Part shown: positions 23,638-32,949 of the stretch, piece by piece
Numbering within the stretch: the first letter of the stretch is position 1
Layout: the number at the start of each line of letters is the position of its first letter
Assembly: GCF_019320115.1 (NCBI RefSeq)
Contig: NC_089585.1
Location: 140,787,426-140,851,425 of the forward strand
Length of the DNA: 64,000 nucleotides
From: Miscanthus floridulus
Lineage: Eukaryota > Streptophyta > Magnoliopsida > Poales > Poaceae
Direction of reading: 5' to 3'
The notes under the pieces: model-generated
What the model saw: the letters and a program-made list of their open reading frames with translations, nothing else
Told to the model about the DNA's origin: nothing
The model's database searches: none
Made by a program: the position numbers and the translations under genes

Positions 23638-23830
23638 CTTCCCTTATCTAAACTCCTCTAGACCTTCTCATTTTTCTTCTTTGTGGCAAGCGTGGCCTCC
23701 CTTTGGGCGGCTTGCCAATCTGTGCCTTCCACCCCTCTCAGAAGATGTGGCCGGGATTTATACCCCACGAGCCCCTATGAAACAGGCGGCTTAAAAATGA
23801 TCTAAAGATCAAAATAGAAAGGAAAAAAGG
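23638..23830. other. Junction segment between element B and the 3' part of element A
   Basis: The sequence no longer matches the other LTR copies of element B. It may be a diverged LTR piece or element A sequence. No gene was seen. Confidence 0.35.
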
Positions 23831-23849
23831 TCACGGGAAAGGAGTATAC

Positions 23850-24645
23850 CAGATTGGACAGCTTCGTGGCATGGAGAGGTCCAGGCGTCCCTTCGAGGGA
23901 CTCATTATCCCCCAACTGCAGCACCCGATCGAGACAACTCTAGATTTCATCCCTTGACAATTCCTCTGGTGACGTGTAGTTGGGATCCATTGGGCCAAAG
24001 TATTCCCACATCGGCTGTGTTCTCTCCGCCAACGGGGCGACCCAACGACAGAAGAGGGTATGGAAGACCCACAACCCATTGAGGCCATGTCGCACGAGCC
24101 TCCAAAGCTCCATTTCAATGATATCCAGCTTGTTCTGCCGATGGGCAGGACCACACGACCAGCTTTCCCTCCTCTCTGTCCTCTCCCCGGTGAATGTCAA
24201 GAATGGCGCCTCTACTGGGTTCTTGATGTAGAACCACTCGTCATGCCATCCCTGGTTGGAGTCACTACAGAGCGAACCCACCGACAGGAGCAATTCTGGT
24301 CGATCTCCCCTCGGATAGGGCTTGCCCGCTAAAGATCTGTCGAAAGAGGTCCACGTGCGGCTCCATCCCGAGAAAGGCCTTGTAGACGGTGATGAAGCTG
24401 GCGATGTGTAGCACCCTAGTCGGGTTGAGGTGTTGCTACTCTAGGCCCCACTCATTGAGGAGCTCGCGCAGAAACCAGTGCGCGGGGTACCCGAGCCCAC
24501 GCTCATGGAAGGCAAGGAAGGAGACGACCTCGTCGGCCCAGGGTTGCGAAACAACCTCCCCCAATGTGGGAGCCCTCCAATATGCCACTTCCTTTGATAG
24601 GAGTAGCCCCTTCTCAGCGAAGGCAGCCAGCACCTCCTCATCCAT
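23850..24645 (-). pseudogene. Antisense PF04195-like ORF of element A
   Basis: From the minus-strand ATG at 24645 the product begins MDEEVLAAFAEKGLLLSKEV and continues VVSFLAFHERGLGYPAHWFL, RELLNEWGLE, then (after a TAG) QHLNPTRVLHIASF, and later GWHDEWFYIKNPVEAPF, LWRLVRHGLNGLWVFHTLFC and MWEYFGPMDPNYTSPEEL. The order and motifs (LxEWGLxLxxLxP, WFYxKN, PLxxRTxxMW) are those of the PF04195 group. It has in-frame stops and frame changes. Like the element B copy, it runs antisense to its host element and lies between the pol-side sequence and the 3' LTR. Grass Tat-lineage elements are known to carry such extra antisense ORFs; the role is unknown. Confidence 0.65.
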
Positions 24646-26650
24646 GTTGGAAGGCCTCTAGTTCAACATCGCACCTTGGATTTATGAATGAATTTATGAG
24701 TTTTTCCTCTCCCTCACTCTGCCCTCCTCTCTCCTAGAAACCGCCATGGCACAAGAATAGGCTTGGCAAAAGGAAGGAAGGAGAAACGGTAGCGGTTGAA
24801 GAAAGGTAAAAGAACGGGAGGAAAACCCTCTCTCTTCCCCCTATTTAATGCGGAAAGGTGTGTGCCGGGACGTGGCCCTGGCTGATGGGATGCGGCCTAC
24901 CCAATGGGACATCGCCTGGCTAACAGGACGTGGCCTTGGTGGGGCCTGCCACTACCACAACCTGGGTATAGGAAATGAGGCACAACCACATGCAAACAAC
25001 CCTCCGCCTTCCCAGGCAGGGTTTAGAGGGGCCCATCGATGGAATCTACATCGAGGAGAGGCTAGCAGGTCACCCGAGTCGATCGGATGGCACGGGTGGC
25101 TGCCGAGAGACAGGTAAGGAGTAGTGGGATGCCCCATGTGGGTTATGCCGACTCTATCAGGAATGATGGACCTGGATTCCACTCGGACATATCTGATAGG
25201 AGCTCCCTGAACCCATCACTCTAGCCATCGAGGTAACTTTACCAACCCCCATTTTACTTTTCTAGTACATGAGCATTCATTCATCCATTCTCATACATGT
25301 ATTCATACATTCAGTCATAAATTCATCCCATAGATGTAAGCATTGTATATGCAATTGTTGCATCACAACGCTTCGTGTCGCATCACGAAGCGGTCGTCGT
25401 CTCATTCGATATGAGCTGCGACCGACCGTGATTCAAAGGCTGGCCCATGAAGGGCTTGAGGTCGCCTCATGTCAAACAGAGCTAGGGGGGAAAATGTAGA
25501 TGAGCCCCAGCGGCCCTCGCCCGACCCGCTCAAGAGCAGACATGGTCATCTCAACCTTCTCGTCCGATCCTGACTTCGAGCCATGCCCACAGAATCTCCA
25601 TCGAGGGGAGGCCAGTGGGCCACCTGAGTCAGTCTCTGGAACAACTCAGGCATCTACCAGGAGGTGGGTTAAGGAGCAATGAAATGGCACATGAGGGCTA
25701 TGCCGACCCCGTTACGAATGATGGACCCGGATTCCACTCAGACACGCCCGTTAGTGTCACTCGAGCCATCGAGGCAAGCGACGTTAGCTTAACCCTTCCG
25801 GTTGTGGAAACCATAGATGGAGTGATGCATGAAACTTGACCGACTCCTATCGAGCCCAACGGGGCTTGGGGCTCAGGCCACCCGACCTCGACTCAGGAAT
25901 CTAACCGACCGCGTAGGTCACAGGCGGGATGAACATGGGCGAACACCTTGACCAACAAGAACACAGGAGTCTGAGGCCCCAGGAAAGAGTACTAAGGTGC
26001 TCAGCCTTCGACCGACTCACCGGTCGGCTGCAGGCTCGGGGGCTACACCCACCATGTGTGCTCGCGCGCACCCGACAGAAGACGGACTACCAACAAGTTT
26101 CCCCCCTTTTGGGGGCTGGGCGCCTATGTCTACTTGGTGCGCCTCCGCGACCTTCGCCAGTCCCCTCATCAGGGGCTGGGTGCCAATATCCCCCTAGCGC
26201 GCCTCCACCAGTCCTCCCCGTGGAGGCTGGGCGCCTAAATCCTACTTGGTTACCCTACGTGGTACAACAAACCAAGGGGGAAACACCGAAGTTCTAATAA
26301 ACAGCCCGCCTCCATGGCGTAATGGGCACAAGAATTACAAAGCAAATACAAGATTTCATTAAGCTAAAAATACAAGCCTCAGGCTTTTACAATAACACGC
26401 AAAGCGTGTGTGAACAGGCCCAGCACTGCTCCGCACCTTGGGGCATGAAGCGGAACAAGGAAGCCAAGATCCTTGTTCTCCCGCTACAATGCTCTCCTCC
26501 CTCTCTCTGTCCTCTGATCCAAAATCCAGGACAGGGGACTGTTCGAGACGTACGATGCTCTCTCCTTACGAGAGATCTTCTAGCATTGTACTACCATGCA
26601 CTCTCAAAAGCGGCAAGTCAATTGCCCCTTTACGGCTCCATAGAAGCCCC
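24646..26650. mobile_element. 3' non-coding part of element A
   Basis: Two kilobases between the start of the antisense ORF and the 3' LTR. A GAATCTACATCGAGGAGAGG-like block at about 25040 recurs as GAATCTCCATCGAGGGGAGG at about 25593, which gives a diverged 550-bp duplication. GGGGCTGGGCGCC-like units repeat at 26110-26235. If the antisense ORF was ever transcribed, its promoter must lie here. Confidence 0.5.
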
Positions 26651-26670
26651 AAAGGGGCTCAGGGGGCTTC
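26651..26670 (+). other. Polypurine tract region of element A
   Basis: AAAGGGGCTCAGGGGGCTTC directly precedes the 3' LTR, as expected for the plus-strand primer region. It is interrupted by pyrimidines, so only parts are purine-pure. Confidence 0.6.
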
Positions 26671-27789
26671 TGTCGGGTTCATAAACCTAGGGTCCCCAAT
26701 GGACCCGCTTCCCCGCAATACTTGGCCCAGCATGCAGCGCAGCAACAGCGCACGTCTGGGCCAGCCTAGATACACAATGACAGGCCGATACCATGATCCG
26801 GTCCCCGACCGGCACCTCTGGCCAAGAGACCTAGTCGGAGCCCCAACCAGAAAGCCAGGCCGTGGTGGGACCACAGTCCGACTCTGACCCCGTTCCTCCG
26901 ACTGGGGATATGTCAGACCTTTGCTCGCCTCTCTTTTCCGACTGACACGGTCGGGGACGACTAGGAACGACCAACCAGGATGCCTGCTTGGTGTAGGCCT
27001 AGGGAGCAGGCGGAGCAGATAAGGTAAGGCGCTCAAGTTAACCGTAATACCGAGGACCGTACCCTGCCATGCCCTGTGCACCTGCAGGACAGTGCCGCCA
27101 GGCCATGTCAGATGGACACTATACAGCCTTCCAGACGCATCAAAACACAAACAATATTGTGGGTGTCGTCGTTTGCTGTCCCTGGCGAGCACTGTGCAGC
27201 CTGCCAGGTCATGAACAGCAAGGTGGGCGAACACTATGCAGCCTGTCAGATACATCAGGTCATGAATAGTAAGGTGGCGATGGTGTGCCGTACCCAACGG
27301 CGTGGGCAACAAGACTAGGTAGCACACATACACATTCTCTCCCTTTCTATCTTTGACTTGTAAGGCTATCCCCTTCATCTATAAAAGAGGATGCGCTCTC
27401 TCCTAAAATGACGATGGGTAAACAGCTCAACAACTCTAGAGCTCGATAGCTACACAGTCTACACGCTCTCAACAGCTGATAAGCTCGGACACACAGAGTA
27501 TACGCTCTAATACTTAGCGCATGTTTGAGTATCCGTCACTCTCTTCCACTCGGTTCAGAGTCTGACCAGGCCCCTAACACCCCCTTCCTATTCCTTACTC
27601 GTTTGTAACCCCACAGCAAACTTCGAGCACCTGGGCTCAGGAATAAAGTCATCGACCGACTAAAACTGGATGTAGGGCACGTTGCCTAAACCAGTATAAA
27701 TTCTATGTCATCGCGTGCTAGGCCACATCCGATCATAGCGCACAGTAAAACTACAAATATTTACTTGTTGGCCATATTTCGCACCGACA
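26671..27789 (+). repeat. 3' LTR of element A (1.12 kb)
   Basis: It starts TGTCGG and ends CACCGACA, followed by TCACC, the right copy of the target-site duplication. A TATA-like CTATAAAAGAGG is at about 27379. It aligns to 9784-10890 along its full length. Confidence 0.92.
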
Positions 27790-27794
27790 TCACC

Positions 27795-28440
27795 AATGAA
27801 AAGTCAAAAACCAATTAGAAAAAAACCACGCGTGACTTGTCATCGCAATCGCCGTCCTCGCCTGTGGCACCCGCACTCATGAGAGAGGGGGCTACTACCC
27901 CTGACCATACTAGATGTGGCCACCAACGACAGATAGGGGTGGTGGGCCACCGTTGTCTCATCGAAAGAGGGGGAGGGTCGCCGCCTCCGTGCCAGGATAG
28001 GGAGGGAAGCCCCCGCCCAACCATGCTAGACCTGACTGTGGAAGAGAGAGGGGGTGGCGGGCCGCCATTGTTGCACCAGGAGAGGGGGAGGGTTGCCACT
28101 ACTACGCCGAGAGATGGAGGAGCGGGCTACTACCGCTGCACTAAGAGAAGGGCCCACAACTATGGTGTCGCCCTCTCCGACAAGGGTCAGGCCAAGGTGA
28201 GGAAGAGGGGCGGTTGTGTGTTTGTGTGTTTGAGAGAGAGAGAGAGAGTGGAGGGGTGTGGTCATGTGGGTAGGGTTTTCATTTATATATGAGGACGATT
28301 TTCACCGTCGGTTGAAGCCACGAACCGATAGTAAAAATCATTTGCTAGTTTGAACCGGCGGTGATATATTATTACCGTTGATTTTAAATTTTAATAAAAT
28401 TGGCAGTACAAATCCCCTAGGGAAAATTCGTTTATGTAGT
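27795..28440. mobile_element. CACTA element remnant
   Basis: CCGTCGGTTGAAGCCACGAACC at about 28296, GAACCGGCGGTGATATATTA (about 28352) and CCGTTGATTTT repeat in both orientations, the subterminal style of grass CACTA elements. The right end TTCGTTTATGTAGTT resembles a decayed TTTCTTGTAGTG terminus. GC-rich near-repeats of about 100 bp (GAGAGGGGGAGGGTYGCC at 27966 and 28082) fill the left part. Element A inserted at its left edge; I could not find the other CACTA end left of 9784. Confidence 0.5.
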
Positions 28441-28994
28441 TAGAGCTTATTAATTAGCTAGGGTCGCTAAAAAAGATGACCGTTGGTTAAAAATAGTATG
28501 CAAAGAAAATTACACATACCATAACACGACTTGTTCGATCTAGTATTTATTGCTCACTGATGATCTTCAGCCGCCCTTCGATTTTCCATCCCTTGATTTG
28601 AACTCTTTATACATTTAGCTTAATAATATTCCAAGCTGCAGTAACAAGTACTAGTAATATATGAAGGAGAACAATGTTGTTCATTCGCAGTGCTAGCAAC
28701 TTCAACCTCACCTATAAATCCTGCCTGCTAGTTTAATCCATATATTTGCACATTACATTTCGTTCTACAACCTCTAGAACCCATGGAAGAGGAGATACCA
28801 AGATATCCTACTAAAATTACAGCCAGGACGTACACCATCTATAGCTGCATCAATCTTCTCCCCGATCCGCGTCGCTCATTGTAGCCAAAAACGCTGCTGG
28901 CTTGCCCGGCGTAGAGGCAGCGACGCAGATCGATGATGTGATGAATCCTGGATGCCTGCTGCTGCTGCCGCAGCCGATCGAGTTAAACCACGCA
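28441..28994. other. Downstream region of OSR gene 2, no gene seen
   Basis: AT-rich DNA 3' of the 77-aa OSR ORF. A minus-strand AATAAA lies at about 28543-28548, some 450 bases past the stop and rather far for a polyadenylation signal. A plus-strand TATA-free stretch at 28680-28790 holds no ORF. Confidence 0.45.
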
Positions 28995-29228
28995 TCATAT
29001 GTGCCCATGGCCATCCATCACTGCATGGATCTGGAGTGATTCGTAGATAGCATCGTCGTCGTCGCGGGTGGGAAGGAAAGCGAGGGAAAGCAGCGAGAGC
29101 AGCAGCACGACAGGGACGACCAGCAGCAGCGACGGCGGTGGCGGCAGGGAAGAAGGGAGCAGCAGCGGGAGCAGCAGAAGCACCACGGCCGCCGTCGCGA
29201 GGAGCAGCATCACCATGCTTCCTTCCAT
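28995..29228 (-). CDS. 77-aa OSR/ARGOS-like integral membrane protein (OSR gene 2)
   Basis: Intronless ORF of 77 residues starting MEGSMVMLLLATAAVV. Helix 1 spans about residues 5-24 and ends LLLLPLLLP. The turn SSLPPPPS (about 26-33) follows, then helix 2 LLLVVPVVLLLSLLSLAFLP (about 34-53). The tail TRDDDDAIYESLQ is acidic, then His/Gly-rich. LPLxLPxxLPPPPSLLLxVPV is the hallmark of the OSR domain of ARGOS proteins, which act in ER/plasma membranes in organ growth and ethylene desensitisation. The ATG at 29228 is the first in frame. A TATA box is at 29381-29390. The protein is close in design to OSR gene 1 (5272-5445) but keeps the canonical four-proline turn. Its length is at the low end for the family. 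Confidence 0.85.
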   Translation of the reverse strand: MEGSMVMLLLATAAVVLLLLPLLLPSSLPPPPSLLLVVPVVLLLSLLSLAFLPTRDDDDAIYESLQIHAVMDGHGHI

Positions 29229-29380
29229 CGTTGGCCACCGGCTAGCTGCTAGTAGTAGAAGAAGAAGCTGCAAGATCGAGCATGATGTGTACTGTGCATG
29301 CCCTGAGTGGCTGAGACAGAGATTATTATATTAGAGGAGACCAGGAGGAGGAAGAGGCCGGTGCTATCCACCGCCACCGT

Positions 29381-29390
29381 CTTATATATG
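29381..29390 (-). promoter_or_regulatory. TATA box of OSR gene 2
   Basis: The minus-strand sequence CATATATAAG lies about 155 bases upstream of the ATG at 29228, which predicts a 5' leader of roughly 125 bases. Confidence 0.55.
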
Positions 29391-29957
29391 TTCATGGCGT
29401 CAATTGATGGTTCACGTGGGTGCCAATGCAGCAGGTCAGCTTTCAGTGAGCTTATAAACATATACGCTTGGAATTAGAATTTGTCAATTTGGGTAGGAAC
29501 TAGGAACCAAGATTGCTTGGAATATATTTACTGGTTGGACCCCCTTCTATTTTACATTGCCGGTGCTTTTTGGAGTGAAGAGTGTCCTTGTTAGCCGTTG
29601 CTTCCGAGGGTTTTGGGTCTTGTGTTTCTTGCGACAGTGGTTTTGTTTGCCTCTTTCGTGAGGTTGTTGTTTTTGCTTTTTTTCTTGTATTGTAATTACT
29701 TCTTCTATATTAATACATGTCCGACGTACCCGTGTAGGTGGCTCTTCAAAAATATTTACGGGATGGAAAAAAAGATAAAGGTTTTAGCAAGTCGTGGTCG
29801 TGGTAAGTGTCGATTTGTGTCCCTTGTTTTTTCCCATAGATGCACAAGCACGCAAGGCCAAAGTCCGGGTACTCCCATGCGCCCAAAGCATGGCCATCAC
29901 ATCCTACCTACGTCTGCTATAGGTGCTACTGCTTGTGCTTCAGTGCTTGGAATGAAT
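29391..29957. other. Intergenic DNA, possible LINE 3' end
   Basis: No gene. The T-rich stretch 29640-29720 ending TTCTTCTATATTAATACATG resembles the tail of plant LINE elements, which often end in similar AT-rich sequence. There is no ORF support, so this is only a suggestion. Confidence 0.3.
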
Positions 29958-30226
29958 GATGTTCACTGCACCTAGCTAGCTGTGAAAACCCAGCTAACAT
30001 CCTCGTTCAACTTGGTACGATGTTTCTTGATAGGTACTTCTATATAAATCGCTACAAAGAAGTTTCAACGATATTGGATATGAACAGAGGCGATGTTCAC
30101 TGCACCTAGCTAGCTGTGAAAACCCAGCTAACATCCTCGTGCAACTTGGTACGATGTTTCTTGATAGGTACTCCTATATAAAACGCTACAAAGAAGTTTC
30201 AACGATATTCGATATGGACACAGGCG
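29958..30226. repeat. 134-bp tandem duplication
   Basis: GTTCACTGCACCTAGCTAGC at 29961 recurs at 30095. The following sequence (CTGTGAAAACCCAGCTAACA, then GGTACGATGTTTCTTGATAG) matches with only a few substitutions. This is a recent local duplication. Confidence 0.93.
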
Positions 30227-30259
30227 CGGAACCAGGGGGCTAGCAGGCGTTGCCCCTCT

Positions 30260-30283
30260 CCCCCCCCCCCCCCCCCCCCCCCC
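30260..30283. repeat. Homopolymer run of 24 cytosines
   Basis: An uninterrupted C tract preceded by CGCGGAACCAGGGGGCTAGC, a form common at ends of grass non-autonomous elements (GGCGGAGCCAGGGGG). Its length may be unreliable in any assembly. Confidence 0.9.
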
Positions 30284-31544
30284 TAAACCCAACACAGTAC
30301 AAAAAAAATTAATATCTCTATAAGTATAAGTATTCATTTTGTAGCATAACAATGCATCAAATTAGCTATTTTTATGATAATCTTGTGATTTTTCTTTATA
30401 AATACTAACTACATATGTAAAAATATTCAAAAATTGTTGAGAAATAGGTTTAGGCATATATTTGTCACATTTAGACATGTCATCATATTTGCCCGGCTCT
30501 CCTTAATCAAAACGTGGTTTATGTGGTTGCTTAAGCCATTCTCTCTGCAATAATAAGCCACAATCAGCTAATTGTGTTCGACGTTACTGGTTTTCATATC
30601 AATAAAAGCTTCCTAGATAAAAAAAACAAATAAATATATAAATGTGGATATATGCACGGGGCAGATTCACTTTGACCTGCCTCTCTTTTGAGGGTAACAT
30701 CTAACAAAGAGAGATTCACTTCACCTGATCAGGTACGTAATCTTTAATTTGCCCATGGATCACTAGCTAAACAAGCTGCATTGCTTTCGAGAGGACATTC
30801 CAGGGCAACTTGCTGTACGAAGCCGCGATGGTCCTGTGAGCAGTCGGATGCATTGAACCATGGGCCATGGTTAGATATACAGCTAGCTAGCAACTCCGTA
30901 CTTCAAGTGGTAACCCATTTTATATATATTAAAATTAAACTCTCAATAATTGTAGCAAGAGCTGAGCATTTGGGTTTCGAGAAAGAGCAAAGCTGCAAGT
31001 AGTAGGTCTCCTTTGTTGTGCCATCAACTACACCAGGTCTCTGCTACGCATGCGGCTCCTTTCTAACGACAGAAAAGTTGCTGGGGTAAATTGCGCAGTA
31101 CTGTGTGATGCAGTAGTCGGGGTGGAGATGGCAGATGAAATGGTTGCTGCAGGCAGCCTTTCGCCGAGACGGACTCGTTGTTTGAGTCGATGAAGATCTC
31201 GCTTGTCTTAGATAACTGTCATCGTCGGTGTGCGTTTAGTTAGTTTGATTGGATTCGTAGAAAATATGTATAATATTTATATCTTTAAATAAAATTATTA
31301 AAAAAACTAGATTCAAAGATCTCTTTGCAATGATATGTTAAATGTTGTTGCACCCACCACATCAACCATTGGAGTATGATGTCCTGTAGGAATAAATGAG
31401 TATGTTGACCGCTTGAAGCTCTGAGGAAATAAATGGGTCTGAAGAGCAGTGATGGCCTAGAAGTTGATTTATTCATGGATAAATTTTTAGTCTAGAAATC
31501 TATTCTTTCATGACATTTCAGGGACAGAAAGAGTAAGCTGCTAA
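30284..31544. other. Intergenic DNA without recognisable gene
   Basis: AT-rich with short open frames only (longest about 70 codons at 30781-31002, no family recognised). Confidence 0.5.
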
Positions 31545-31792
31545 GGCCCGGTTTAGTTCCATCAAATTCCCAACTTTGATACTATGCAAAAAGAAGATTC
31601 TTCGTCACATCAAACTTACGGTACATGCATGGAGTACTAAATATTGACGAAATCAAAAACTAATTGCACAGTTTAGTTGTACTTTGCGAGACGAACGTTT
31701 TTAGCCTAATTAGTCAACGATGAGACAATTATTAACAAATAAAACAAAATGACACTGTACCTACAGTGATTTCGGCCGAACTAAACGTGGCC
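31545..31792. mobile_element. Tourist/PIF-Harbinger-like MITE, copy 2 (intact ends)
   Basis: The 248-bp element starts GGCCCGGTTTAGTT and ends AACTAAACGTGGCC, a near-perfect inverted repeat. It is flanked by TAA on both sides (31542-31544 and 31793-31795), the 3-bp target duplication typical of PIF/Harbinger elements. The interior matches 8525-8778 in reverse orientation. Confidence 0.9.
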
Positions 31793-32320
31793 TAAAGCTG
31801 TTTTTGGCATCTGGCCGATCTCGTCATTTCATCACCCTTCACCCAGCGGTTGGGCCGCCTGGATGCAATGAACCTCCAACAAGTGGTAGTCCTAGATTAA
31901 TACAAGTAGTATAGTACATATTTGTTCAGCACGGTGCAACTAGGTAGGGCATGAGCTAGCCAATCTCTACGATTTGTAGTAAGCGGAAAAGCATTCGACA
32001 TGCTCTTCAACTAATTGTATAATTATGCAAAATTCTTGTGGTTTGGTGTCGCTCTATATATTCTTCCAACTTCAACTTGCATGGAGGTCTGGCTTTCAAC
32101 CGGGTAGTCTATAGTCCTCTGACTGGTTTCAAAGGTAGCTCTCGATTTTCTAAAAATAACAAAAACACTGGCTTAGTATCTAAAATTCATAACTAATTCA
32201 GTTTAAATAAAAAAAGGAAACTAGTATGATTTCCTTCTAAAAATGTTATCTATATGTTGGTGCTATATTTGGAGTTATTTATTTAGATCTTATTTGTTTT
32301 AAGTATAAATAATGAGCATG
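31793..32320. other. Intergenic DNA, nothing recognised
   Basis: No ORF, repeat or regulatory element could be supported. The last stretch, 32321-32325 (GCTAC), is the left target-site copy of element C. Confidence 0.5.
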
Positions 32321-32325
32321 GCTAC

Positions 32326-32924
32326 TGTTAGAATAATTGGGCTGGCCCAATTATTTAATTAATCAAATAAATCCCATGGCCCGTTAGTGGTGGTAGTTAC
32401 AAATAAAATAAAACCAACTTGGAAGTTGAAAGGGTCTCTAACCAGCTTATAGGGTGGAGCTGTGCTGCACCTGTTGAGAAGTTGAGGGATAGCAGGATGC
32501 CACATGCTCGCTCTTCGTTGGAAGAGCAGGCCTCCGAAGCTGCGCTCTTCACCAGAGAGTGCAGAGACTGCACCCGAGGAGTAGAAGGGCGATAAGTTTT
32601 TGGGGAGCGCATCTTTGTTCGTCTACGACTACTTCTCGGTGCCTCAGCTCTACACTGCGTCAACTCTTGAACTGCTACATTGAACAGGCTCGACTATCAA
32701 TGTCGGGTAACGGCGCATTCGGTTCCTCCGGAACTGGACCCGTCTCAGGGTATTTTCTAATGAACTTTCTTGTTCATTGCGTATTTTCTGTTGTTTCCAT
32801 CACATGCTTTATGTTGGTCGCTACAAACACAAATATTTTTGTTTCTATTCATGCTATCGTTTATGTCATGCTTTATTCTATATTTTGGATTAAACTGAAC
32901 CGTAAAATGCCTCTGATTCCATCA
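32326..32924 (+). repeat. 5' LTR of element C, internally deleted (599 bp)
   Basis: It aligns to the 978-bp 3' LTR at both ends but lacks the segment equivalent to about 37588-37940. The joint lies at GCTCGCTC followed by TTCGTTGGAAGAGC. The missing piece contains the only TATA-like motif (GCCTATAAGAGA at 37821-37832), so this LTR lost its core promoter. Confidence 0.88.
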
Positions 32925-32949
32925 ATCCAAAAACTTGATAGGGCTTTTT

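Larger units (their letters stand above)
9784..27789 (+). mobile_element. Element A: Tat-like Ty3/gypsy retrotransposon with nested insertions, 18 kb
   Basis: Two related LTRs (9784-10890 and 26671-27789) bound the block. The 5-bp duplication TCACC sits at 9779-9783 and 27790-27794. A PBS lies directly after the 5' LTR and a purine tract directly before the 3' LTR, so the element is on the plus strand. Inside are the start of a Tat-type gag (10971-11977), then foreign insertions T and B, then 3' sequence with an antisense PF04195-like ORF. No protease, reverse transcriptase, RNase H or integrase was found, so A was non-autonomous or lost pol through deletion. The matching TSD shows that the two ends belong to one insertion event. 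Confidence 0.9.

Noticed and set aside
28876..29238. 120-codon minus frame overlapping OSR gene 2
   Set aside because: Ala/Arg-rich shadow frame of the 77-aa OSR ORF; no domain.
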